A stretch of DNA of 64,000 bases, taken from the NCBI GenBank assembly GCA_022712315.1, contig JALAGS010000148.1, positions 1-64,000 of the forward strand, read 5' to 3'. A program made the translations under genes and the position numbers. Source of the DNA: Sphingobacterium sp. (GTDB lineage: Bacteria > Bacteroidota > Bacteroidia > Sphingobacteriales > Sphingobacteriaceae). The notes beneath the pieces are model-generated. The model did not search any database. It had not been told where the DNA came from and saw only the letters and a list, made by a program, of their open reading frames with translations. Positions 1 through 7,510 of this stretch are shown here, piece after piece (position 1 is the stretch's first letter; every line of letters begins with the position of its first letter).

Positions 1-141
1 AGCATACACAGTATAAATAGAGGATCCAGACATTATAATATTTCCACAGCTTTGGAAAATACAGGTTGATGGGCTCTTGTGATGATTTATTTTGCCATTT
101 TAGATCTATTTTGTAAATTCAAAAACCAATAAAGCCATATC

Positions 142-861
142 ATGAAGCTAGTTGTGAAAATATTTCAGGTCTGTATTGTTATATTAATTTTATTGGGATA
201 TCAAAACGGGGCATTGGCAAAAGCTATCGCAATACCGCTTGCAACAGATTCATTAATCGTATTGCATTTTCAGACGAATGACTCGCTGGTTTACAGTCGG
301 GAGGATTTTGACAATATCTTAAGTAAACATTCTGAATTTATATTTGAAAAGACATTTGATCCCACATTGAGCTATCACCTCCAACATGATGTGGAGTTCA
401 ATAGTGAGGCTGGACAGGATAATTATTGTATGCTCTACTCTTACTTCTTAATGCAGATGAATGGTGTGCAGAAATATGCAACACAGCGCAAAAAATTTTT
501 TCAGCTATTTTCAAAAATAAATGAATTATTTGCATTAATTGAACAAGGAGGTACGTACTTTGGACATCAACATAAAAGGCTCCTGGCGGAAGTAGAATAT
601 GCGATCTACCTAATGCCAAAAGATAAGAGCGAGTTTCGAAAAACATACGCTATCAATAAACAAAGACAGTTGTATATTCAGGGGCTAAGACAGCTTGTAG
701 CTGATGAAACAGTGAATAATAAAGGGATTGAACCTCAGCGGAAATTGAGTCAAATCAAATGCCTTAACAAAGTAATAGACGACATAAATCAGCTCATTAC
801 GGACAATTTCTCTTTGAAGAGAGCGCAATATTTTCAAAGCAATTATTATGAATATTACTAA
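142..861 (+). CDS. Secreted protein of unknown function
   Basis: 239 residues. The first ~27 residues form a signal peptide (positive KLVVK, a hydrophobic run to about residue 20, then an ALAKA cleavage-like site), so the protein is probably periplasmic. The mature part is mixed alpha-helical, rich in Q, K, Y and N, and has no catalytic motif that I recognise. It ends in a YFQSNYYEYY aromatic tail. It stands alone: the next gene is on the other strand beyond a 349-base gap. The start at 142 is favoured because it gives an intact signal peptide and follows an A-rich stretch. Function is unknown. Confidence 0.7.
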   Translation: MKLVVKIFQVCIVILILLGYQNGALAKAIAIPLATDSLIVLHFQTNDSLVYSREDFDNILSKHSEFIFEKTFDPTLSYHLQHDVEFNSEAGQDNYCMLYSYFLMQMNGVQKYATQRKKFFQLFSKINELFALIEQGGTYFGHQHKRLLAEVEYAIYLMPKDKSEFRKTYAINKQRQLYIQGLRQLVADETVNNKGIEPQRKLSQIKCLNKVIDDINQLITDNFSLKRAQYFQSNYYEYY

Positions 862-1210
862 ACGACAGACAAATCTTGTATATTAACAATAGGATAGTGA
901 ATAGCATGCAGAAAAAATTGAACTGCGATCTTGCATTCGTAAGATCCAATATATTGTCATTTATGGGAAACGATAATAATAAAAGAAAAAGGCATCATTA
1001 AAGGGAAGTAGTTTTCTCCATGTAAACTTGGCTGACCAGAAAAATAACCAATAACAAAAAAATGACTGCATTAGGAAAATTTAGAAAAAATATTCGTAAA
1101 ACATATTGAGGGAATTAAGAAAAAATCCAAATTCAACCTTTGGAAATTTCTTGGTCTAAAAAGATGAGCATGGCGATAACAGTCTTCTTTCATCTGCAGA
1201 TTTACAAAAA
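862..1210. other. Intergenic region, no gene seen
   Basis: A 349-base AT-rich stretch. The longest reading frame from an ATG is about 31 codons (from 905) with no recognisable product. I see no convincing hairpin terminator, RNA or repeat. Confidence 0.5.
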
Positions 1211-1531
1211 TTAGGACAGAATTGCTCCCGTTGGAATAAGGAACATCCCTATACTAGTAATAATTAAACAAATTATTACTAGTATACATACTAATACGTG
1301 TATAATCCCTCCATTTTTATAAGTACATACGAAAGTCTGAATAGTTGCAATGGCTAAACTTAAAAGCATAAACCAATTCCATATGATTATAATTGTAGAT
1401 GCTAAACCAACGTTATCAACAGCACCATAGATTATGTTCGTTCTAACCGTAACTGTTATAAGAAACGAAGATATCCCGAAAATTAAGTTACAGATGTAAA
1501 ATGTGTTTGGTTTTCCAATCATGTTTGGCAT
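1211..1531 (-). CDS. Small integral membrane protein abutting an IS element
   Basis: 106 residues starting MPNMIGKPNTFY. There are three to four hydrophobic segments (roughly residues 10-30, 42-68 and 76-104), so it is an inner-membrane protein of unknown function. A longer frame reaches 1570, but the extra 13 codons lie inside the IS21 terminal repeat, so I take the ATG at 1529-1531. That ATG touches the first base of the IS (1532), so the native promoter and ribosome-binding site have been displaced. The gene is either silent or driven from the IS. Whether the N-terminus is native cannot be decided from this window. Confidence 0.55.
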   Translation of the reverse strand: MPNMIGKPNTFYICNLIFGISSFLITVTVRTNIIYGAVDNVGLASTIIIIWNWFMLLSLAIATIQTFVCTYKNGGIIHVLVCILVIICLIITSIGMFLIPTGAILS

Positions 1532-1579
1532 TGTGGATATAATGTTGAAGTTGACCCCTCCGCTGGACATACTGACCCC
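1532..1579. repeat. Left end of the IS21-family element
   Basis: Terminal inverted repeat starting TGTGGATATA, followed by two TGACCCC boxes at 1552-1558 and 1573-1579. It matches the right end in the first 10 bases and again at the first TGACCCCTC box. Confidence 0.8.
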
Positions 1580-1621
1580 TCTAACAAGGCTTTTTTCAGT
1601 CCAACTGATGACCTGACAATA

Positions 1622-2338
1622 TTACTTCTTTTTTCTTAGACTTTCGCCTTTAAGTTCGATTCTGTAAGATCCATGGATCAGTCTATCGAGTATTGCGTCT
1701 GCAATTGTATCTTCACCGATTACATCATACCAGCTGGCCACAGGTAACTGACTGGCAATTATTGTCGAGGCCTTAGCGTGTCTATCTTCAATTATTTCCA
1801 TCAGATCCAGCCTTTGCTGCTGGTCTAGATTTACCAGGCCGAAGTCATCGACAATAAGTAGGTCTGCTTTTGATATCCTGTCCATCAGCTTGTGCAGTGT
1901 ACCTTCAAGGCGGGCCATTTTAGTCTTTAGAAGTAGTTTTTGCAGGTTAAAGTACAGGACTTTATACCCCTGTGCGCAGGCATGATGGCCCAATGCTGAA
2001 GAGAGGAAGCTCTTCCCACAGCCCGTAGCACCGCTGATGAGTATCGGATCTCCTTTTTTGATGTACTCGCCGGTAGCCAGCGTAGTGATCAATCCCTTGT
2101 CCAAACCTCTGGTAGCGACCATGTTTATTTCCTCTATGGAAGCCTGATAGCGGAACCCGGCATTCTGTTTGAGACGCTCAAACCTTTTTTCATCCCGTTC
2201 ATCTGATTCTGCCTGCAGCAATAGGGACAGTCCTTCGGAAAGGGTGAGTTCTGTACTGCGGCGGGTTTCATTCAATGCTTTCCAGTTACGCTCCATACCA
2301 TGTAAGCGCAACGCTCTCATCTGTGTTTCAATATTCAT
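1622..2338 (-). CDS. istB: IS21 helper ATPase IstB
   Basis: 238 residues, the usual IstB length. It is a DnaC-like AAA+ ATPase that regulates the IstA transposase and target choice. An N-terminal helical region (about 1-90) is followed by Walker A GATGCGKS at 103-110 and Walker B LLIVDDFG at about 160-167. The C-terminal segment containing ILDRLIHGSYRIELKGESLR (about residues 214-235) carries the family's conserved LDRL. It starts 34 bases downstream of istA's stop, on the same strand, as expected for the istAB operon. No frameshift or missing motif is visible, so it appears functional. Confidence 0.95.
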   Translation of the reverse strand: MNIETQMRALRLHGMERNWKALNETRRSTELTLSEGLSLLLQAESDERDEKRFERLKQNAGFRYQASIEEINMVATRGLDKGLITTLATGEYIKKGDPILISGATGCGKSFLSSALGHHACAQGYKVLYFNLQKLLLKTKMARLEGTLHKLMDRISKADLLIVDDFGLVNLDQQQRLDLMEIIEDRHAKASTIIASQLPVASWYDVIGEDTIADAILDRLIHGSYRIELKGESLRKKK

Positions 2339-2372
2339 CTTATTTTATTATTTGTTTATTTTATTCTATTCA

Positions 2373-3995
2373 TCACTGTATTGCGGATCCATCGTTTGAC
2401 TGATCAAACAGTGTCGGCTGGCTGCCTGCATAATACCCTCTTCCCCTGATATTGGCATGCTCTGGCAGGGAGCTTTTTACGGAAGTTTCCTGCTGACTGT
2501 TTGCTGTTCCATTTTCAAGTACATTCCTAAAGTAGTAGTAGGTATATAGCTTATTTTTTAGTACGTAACTACATGCTTTGTCAAACTGTTCTGCCGGGAA
2601 GTCCCGTTTTAGCCTGAACAGTCCGTCACAGGTACGGAATAACTGCTCGGGATAATGCGCCCGCTCAAAGAGTATCTCCAGAAGTCTGGCGAACTCCGCA
2701 GAGTGTGCTTTTGCCCTTGTCAGGTACGTTTCATGCGAGCGGTTCTTATACGCCTGATGTTCGGACTTTAAATGTGTCGCCAGAGTGGTGTACGCATTTT
2801 CCCTGTAACTGCGTATGTGCGAGGCAATCTGTTTGCCCCGACAATAGATCCAGAGCATATTGCGTGTGTAAATGATCTTTACCTTTGTTCCGATATAAGC
2901 GAAGGGTACGCTGTAATAGTGTTTATTGCGCTGCAGGTAGATATGTCCGTTATCTCCAACTTTGAGTTCAGCGTAGCTCTTCAGCTCGAAGCGTTCTTTG
3001 GGAAGTTCGCCCAATGTTGATTTTTCGGAACTTAAGAACCGCTCTTCCCGGCAGTATGGCTTTTGCTGCATCCGGGTCTGGTTGTGCTTTAACATACAGA
3101 CCTTTATGGCTTCATTGAGCGTATGGATATCAAAGAACTGCCTGTTTCTCAGTGGTGCAAAAACACGGGTATAGATCATTTTTACCTGATTTTCTACCAA
3201 TGATTTGTCTTTTGGACGGCCTGCACGTGCTGGAACCACAGCTGTGCCGTAGTGATTGGCAAAGTCTTCCATGGACTGGTTCAGGACCGGCTCATATTTA
3301 TCGGCCTTGATGACCGCTGCTTTGAGATTGTCGGGGACAATGGCCTTTGGTACACCGCCAAGAGACTCCAGGCAGCTGCTCAGTGCATAAAAAAAGTCGG
3401 GGGTCTGCTGAGATGGTACAGCGATTGCAAACGCATAGTCTGAAAAGGGCAGGCAGGCCACAAATACCTCACAGGCGACCAGCTCCCCGGTGGACCTGTC
3501 AATATAATGGAGCTTTTTTCCGGAAAAGTCAATATATAATTTATCGCCGGCGGTATGTTCAATTACCATGCTGCCCTTGCGCGAGACAAGCTGTTGCCTT
3601 AAATGATAGTTGAACTGTGGATAGCTATAACCCGTGGGATCACTTTCTATATATTCCTGCCAGAGCAGCAGCTTGGTAACTCCGGTACGTTTAAGTTCTT
3701 TTTCATAATAGTCAAGACGGCTTTTTAGGTACTCAAACTTGTCTGCCTTGTAAGCAGGATTCCCTGCGTAGAACGACTTTTCCAACAGGGGGTCCTCCTG
3801 TTTAAGAAGTTCTTCCGTATTGAAACCGCCGTCGGCCATCTTTTTGAGATAGGACTTCACCGTATTCTTGCTCATACCAAGGATGCGGGCGATTGTTTTT
3901 ATCCCGCTACCGCTCTGGTACAATCTGATTAATTGCTTTATCTGACTCATTCGTTTTGGTTTTCCAGCCATCAGTGATCCGAATTGTTTGATCAC
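2373..3995 (-). CDS. istA: IS21-family transposase IstA
   Basis: 540 residues. An N-terminal helix-turn-helix (about 16-50, with IKTIARILGMSKNTVKSYL) binds the terminal repeats. An rve/DDE catalytic core follows, with candidate acidic triad D156 (in YIDFSG), D222 (in VPDNLK) and E268 (in SLVENQ). The C-terminal half holds the Mu-like beta-barrel and extended tail. Length and residues are normal, so the element looks intact. M10 or M16 are alternative starts; the first ATG is kept because it retains the whole frame and lies just inside the right-end repeats. Confidence 0.95.
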   Translation of the reverse strand: MIKQFGSLMAGKPKRMSQIKQLIRLYQSGSGIKTIARILGMSKNTVKSYLKKMADGGFNTEELLKQEDPLLEKSFYAGNPAYKADKFEYLKSRLDYYEKELKRTGVTKLLLWQEYIESDPTGYSYPQFNYHLRQQLVSRKGSMVIEHTAGDKLYIDFSGKKLHYIDRSTGELVACEVFVACLPFSDYAFAIAVPSQQTPDFFYALSSCLESLGGVPKAIVPDNLKAAVIKADKYEPVLNQSMEDFANHYGTAVVPARAGRPKDKSLVENQVKMIYTRVFAPLRNRQFFDIHTLNEAIKVCMLKHNQTRMQQKPYCREERFLSSEKSTLGELPKERFELKSYAELKVGDNGHIYLQRNKHYYSVPFAYIGTKVKIIYTRNMLWIYCRGKQIASHIRSYRENAYTTLATHLKSEHQAYKNRSHETYLTRAKAHSAEFARLLEILFERAHYPEQLFRTCDGLFRLKRDFPAEQFDKACSYVLKNKLYTYYYFRNVLENGTANSQQETSVKSSLPEHANIRGRGYYAGSQPTLFDQSNDGSAIQ

Positions 3996-4019
3996 TAAGT
4001 AACAAAAACTACTTGCTAA

Positions 4020-4170
4020 GGGGTCAGCATGCTCCAGCGCAATGAACTGAAAAAATAAATTAGGGGGTCAACATCAGCCAGTATGGCAGTTGAATAATAG
4101 CTTTAAACGCACTACGCATCCCTAATTCCAATTCAATTTTGAGGGGTCAGCTTGTTCAAGTATATCCACA
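4020..4170. repeat. Right end of the IS21-family element
   Basis: Three GGGGTCA boxes at 4020-4026, 4064-4070 and 4143-4149, then the terminal repeat ending TATATCCACA at 4170, the inverse of the left end. This is the transposase-binding region and lies upstream of istA, so it probably also contains the istA promoter. Confidence 0.78.
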
Positions 4171-4307
4171 TTGTATTAAATATCGTAATAAATCTAATAC
4201 GCAAATACCCTGCGTACATTTAAAATATATTTGTTTAGTTTTTACTGTTTTATATTCAATAGCGAAAACACCTAACAACGGTAAATAATAATTAGTGATC
4301 TTAATAT

Positions 4308-5000
4308 ATGACACTCGAAGAATTAACACTTGAAATTTATGCGGAAAGGGCATTGACGTATTTTGAGAGTAAACACCTGGTTACCTGGGCCGTCAATGTT
4401 TTAACCTTGGGCTATGAGAGTGACAACCTCTATATATTAGCCGGTTTGGACAATTCTTCGACGGAAGAACGCGAAATCTATTTTTGGAAATCAATTGCTG
4501 ATCTAAAATTAAATATAGCGAAAAGCGAAGAAGATTTAATGGAAAACTATGCCTTAACAATCGCAAAAAAAGCAATCAGAAAAGAGGTCAGTATAGAATA
4601 TGCTTTCAGTCAAATGCGAAAAATTGTGTCTGCAAGCGGATACAACTACAGGTATATCGCCTTTTATGAAATTGACGAGGACTTGGACTATTTGAACTAT
4701 AACAACTCCCCCCTTTACAATACGGAACTTACACTTGAAAATTCAAAAGAATTCATCTTGGAGGAAATGAAAATCTTCATCGAAATGGAAGGCTTAAATA
4801 TCCCCCGCGAACAACGTCACAAATGCTATTGCGACACTTGTAAAAACCTTAATGACCCAATAACGAAAAATAAATTTCAGCTTAAAAAACCATTTAAATA
4901 TACAGTTTTAGCTTGTGGTATATGTGGTTCAGAGAAGCTCAAACACAACAGCAACCATGATGTTAAGAGGAGAATAATAGAACAGTCAAAAAAAGAATAA
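4308..5000 (+). CDS. Unknown protein with a C-terminal zinc-ribbon-like cysteine cluster
   Basis: 230 residues, no signal peptide, so probably cytoplasmic. Residues 1-165 are helical and acidic and not recognised with certainty. The N-terminal region is faintly reminiscent of DUF2247-type immunity-like proteins, but I do not rely on that. Near the C-terminus, C173/C175/C178 (HKCYCDTCKN) and C203/C206 (ACGICG) have the spacing of a zinc ribbon. It lies 137 bases beyond the IS21 right end on the opposite strand and has no operon partner. Codon usage is AT-rich. Function unknown. Confidence 0.6.
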   Translation: MTLEELTLEIYAERALTYFESKHLVTWAVNVLTLGYESDNLYILAGLDNSSTEEREIYFWKSIADLKLNIAKSEEDLMENYALTIAKKAIRKEVSIEYAFSQMRKIVSASGYNYRYIAFYEIDEDLDYLNYNNSPLYNTELTLENSKEFILEEMKIFIEMEGLNIPREQRHKCYCDTCKNLNDPITKNKFQLKKPFKYTVLACGICGSEKLKHNSNHDVKRRIIEQSKKE

Positions 5001-5073
5001 TTAGAATTGACCGTTGGATAGAAATTTCCTTTGGCAAATGATTTTCCGATTAGTTTTAGATAACCCTCGGAAA

Positions 5074-5208
5074 TCAAAATTTGCACGTCAAGTTGATCGA
5101 AGCTCCTAAATAATTTGATGTTTTTCCCGCCGCAATTTTACCTCGCCAGTAAGCAATAAACGGCGTCTTTATCCCGCCTTCATAAAGATCACGTTCATCC
5201 CTTATCAT
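5074..5208 (-). pseudogene. Fragment of a sulfatase gene (C-terminal part of the catalytic domain)
   Basis: A 44-codon open stretch whose product includes RDLYEGGIKTPFIAYW and RGKIAAGKTSNYLGAS. Family-1 sulfatases carry a segment of the form RDLYEGGIR.P.I..WPGKI.AG...D just before the aspartate that starts the next conserved block. Here the reading frame ends soon after SNYLGASIN, and the rest of a ~500-residue enzyme is absent on both sides, including the Cys/Ser-x-Pro-x-Arg active site. It is a relic of a deleted gene, located downstream of the lipoprotein gene that ends at 5233. Confidence 0.7.
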
Positions 5209-5232
5209 TTATGTATAGATCCACTTATAATT

Positions 5233-6054
5233 CTAATCCAAATAACCATTTGGAATAAAATCCAACGAACTTGATGAACCTATATAAGCCTCCAGGATAA
5301 AATCAGTACCAATTTCTTTCATCCTAGTAAAGATTAGAGTTGTTGGTGATGACTTGGTTGTTGGTGATGATGGTAATTCCCAATTTACTCCAAGTAATGA
5401 GTGTACAGCGCTATAAAATTGGGTGTTGCTTTCAGTTAGATCAAATTTGTGTTCGACCATTGTGTTTTTAGCGTCTGTAAATTTTCCATTCTCGTCTGAT
5501 GAATAGGATAACAACAGAAACGGAATTTTAGTTCCCCCATTCATTTCCGAAATGAATTTATAAGTACCTTTTTGTTTTAAACTATACTTATCTCCTTCTT
5601 CGAAAAAGAAATAAGCATCTTTTTTATCATTATTCACTAGAAATATTCGCATTTGCCCCTTGAGCGTTGGATGGTTGGATTTTGATATTACTAAAGGAAG
5701 ATAGTAATCTGTTATTTTCACCTTAACCTCTCGTGTGCTCTGAATGATGTTATCTGTTATTGATACAATAGTCTCTCCTTTTTTCTTGCCATGTAAACTT
5801 ATGGCTCCAAAAGGAGCATTAGTTATAGTAGTAAAATTTGCATCGAGAATTTCATCATCTTTAACCTTAATCGTATAACTGCCATTTCCACTAGTGATGG
5901 AAATATATCCTACATAATTTGAACGTGTCTCTACTTCAGTTGGTGTAATAATAAAGTTAAACCTTTGTTTTTCCTCCTTTTTGCACCCAAATAATAATAG
6001 TAGGGTAAAAAATACAGTTATTTTTTTGATTGAATTCAATATTCGTTTTTTCAT
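5233..6054 (-). CDS. Lipoprotein of unknown function with an Ig-like N-terminal module
   Basis: 273 residues. Lipoprotein signal peptide with the lipobox LLLFGC and the lipidated cysteine at about residue 24 followed by KKEEK. Residues about 35-120 are beta-rich with alternating polar and hydrophobic residues and end in VKVKITD, resembling a bacterial Ig-like or BACON-type sandwich. The C-terminal half is beta-rich with no known motif. It is the second gene of a pair: 19 bases separate it from the lipoprotein gene upstream (6074-6529), so they are probably co-transcribed. Role unknown; cell-envelope location is the firm part. Confidence 0.65.
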   Translation of the reverse strand: MKKRILNSIKKITVFFTLLLLFGCKKEEKQRFNFIITPTEVETRSNYVGYISITSGNGSYTIKVKDDEILDANFTTITNAPFGAISLHGKKKGETIVSITDNIIQSTREVKVKITDYYLPLVISKSNHPTLKGQMRIFLVNNDKKDAYFFFEEGDKYSLKQKGTYKFISEMNGGTKIPFLLLSYSSDENGKFTDAKNTMVEHKFDLTESNTQFYSAVHSLLGVNWELPSSPTTKSSPTTLIFTRMKEIGTDFILEAYIGSSSSLDFIPNGYLD

Positions 6055-6073
6055 TTTAGAGAGTTTTTAATAG

Positions 6074-6529
6074 TTATTTCTTTAATATCCACACTTGATT
6101 TTTTCCGTCATAGCTACCAGAAAGGTTATTTTGTTTTATATCTATTAGTTTATAATTCTTACAGGGCGACTTTTCATCAATTTTTGAAGTATAGCTAATT
6201 TTGTCTAAGACATTGGAGTTAAGTTGTATGTAGAATGCCCCGGATTCAACTTTATCAAGATTAATCGTAATAAATTTCGCTTCCTTATTGATGTTAAATG
6301 TCAGAGGCACACCTATGTCATTCATGATTATCTGGTAGATCTTTATCTGGTCTACTGGATACTGCGCTTGATCACCAAAAAGTAATTCTTTTCCATTTGA
6401 ATCTGTATAATTTATATTAACAGTTAATGGATTGTAAATGTCTTCACAGAGACCCAATGGTTCTTTTTCTTGACAAGAGACAGAAATGAAAATGAATAAT
6501 AGAATAATTAGTTTTAGAGAATGTTTCAT
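6074..6529 (-). CDS. Small lipoprotein of unknown function
   Basis: 151 residues. Signal peptide with the lipobox ISVSC (cysteine about residue 19) followed by QEKEP. The mature domain is beta-strand rich with two later cysteines (in LCEDIY and SPCKNY) that could pair as a disulfide in the periplasm. First gene of a two-gene unit with the Ig-like lipoprotein just downstream. No recognised family. Confidence 0.62.
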   Translation of the reverse strand: MKHSLKLIILLFIFISVSCQEKEPLGLCEDIYNPLTVNINYTDSNGKELLFGDQAQYPVDQIKIYQIIMNDIGVPLTFNINKEAKFITINLDKVESGAFYIQLNSNVLDKISYTSKIDEKSPCKNYKLIDIKQNNLSGSYDGKNQVWILKK

Positions 6530-6700
6530 AATTTATTTGATTATTAATGCTCATAACGTCTTATGTTGATAATTCGCTACACGAATAATTATATTCAATC
6601 TACATCGTCAGATCGGACTGGCATATCCTGAGTTCACACATAATAAATTGTGCGCTCAATACAAGGATTTATTTTATTTTTACCTTTCTAATGAACGTAC

Positions 6701-7510
6701 ATGATCAGCAAAACAATCTTAATAAAAGATAAGCTCGAGCCCAAGAAATTATTAAAGATTGCAGCATTTGATAATTCAAAAGCTGTAACCAAACCGCATA
6801 GACACAATGGATACCTAGAACTTGTGTTTTTATCAGCCACATCGGGAAGACATGTAATTGATGGCAATGAAAGCCCTATCAAAACGCCATGCATACTGAT
6901 CATTCGAAAAGATTCTGTACACCATTGGGAGCTGGCTACCCCAATCGAGGGTTTTGTGCTCTTGGTAAAAAAATCATTTGTAGACCTCAGCTTAGATCTT
7001 GAAATCGCTAGAATGGTCGATGAGATCAGTAAATTAGACACGATATATCTTAAAGAAAATGGGATCATACCCACCCTCCTACAACTATTAGAACAAGAAG
7101 AAAACAAAATATGCCAAGAAGGATTGTTTAGATCGTTATTGGCTAAGGTACTCGAAAGTATAGACAAAATCGAGCAACCCACATCGATATCCAACGACTT
7201 GTATGTTAGATTTATTGAACTGTTAAATACGGATTCAAAAATCATAAACAATGTCGCTTACTATGCAAATCTACTCCATACAAGTCCTCAAAATCTGACT
7301 GCTGCCTGCAAGAAAAACATAAATAACACGGCTTCCCAAATACTGGCAACCTATATTATCAAAGAGGCAAAGCGACTTATTTTCTATACCAACAAGTCAA
7401 TAGCCGAAATTGCTTTTTCATTGGGTTTCACCGATAAATCAAACTTCTCAAAATACTTCAAAAGATTTACAGGCTTTACCCCTTCAGAATTTAAGAAGCA
7501 ATATGACTAA
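6701..7510 (+). CDS. AraC-family transcriptional regulator
   Basis: 269 residues, typical for the family. The N-terminal half is a cupin-like sensing domain (PHRHNGYLELVFLSATSGRH, then strand-rich sequence to ~90). The C-terminal ~100 residues form the double helix-turn-helix: first HTH around VAYYANLLHTSPQNLTAACK, second around SIAEIAFSLGFTDKSNFSK, ending with the consensus FKRFTGFTPSEFKK. It binds DNA, probably in response to a small molecule. It converges on the receptor gene downstream and the two stops overlap by 4 bases; convergence makes co-transcription impossible, so its target is not evident from position. Confidence 0.9.
   Translation: MISKTILIKDKLEPKKLLKIAAFDNSKAVTKPHRHNGYLELVFLSATSGRHVIDGNESPIKTPCILIIRKDSVHHWELATPIEGFVLLVKKSFVDLSLDLEIARMVDEISKLDTIYLKENGIIPTLLQLLEQEENKICQEGLFRSLLAKVLESIDKIEQPTSISNDLYVRFIELLNTDSKIINNVAYYANLLHTSPQNLTAACKKNINNTASQILATYIIKEAKRLIFYTNKSIAEIAFSLGFTDKSNFSKYFKRFTGFTPSEFKKQYD

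Larger units (their letters stand above)
1532..4170 (-). mobile_element. IS21-family insertion sequence, complete
   Basis: 2639 bp holding istA and istB in the usual order on the minus strand. Both outer ends read TGTGGATATA when read inward (1532-1541, and the complement of 4161-4170), and both continue through a partly matched arm into TGACCCCTC. Inside the ends are repeated GGGGTCA boxes, the multiple transposase-binding sites typical of IS21: complements at 1552-1558 and 1573-1579, direct copies at 4020-4026, 4064-4070 and 4143-4149. No direct target duplication is seen: the bases just outside the left end end in GGCAT, and those outside the right end begin TTGTA. Confidence 0.88.

Noticed and set aside
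1523..1531. Target-site duplication around the IS21 element
   Set aside because: The bases outside the left end (ending GGCAT) and right end (starting TTGTA) do not match at any length from 4 to 8.
1532..1570. N-terminal extension of the small membrane protein to 1570
   Set aside because: The added 13 codons lie inside the IS21 terminal repeat (GGGGTCA box), so they are not native coding sequence.
6688..7251. 187-codon minus-strand frame inside the AraC gene
   Set aside because: Antisense to a clear AraC gene with intact HTH motifs; its peptide is Ser/Leu-rich with no family pattern.
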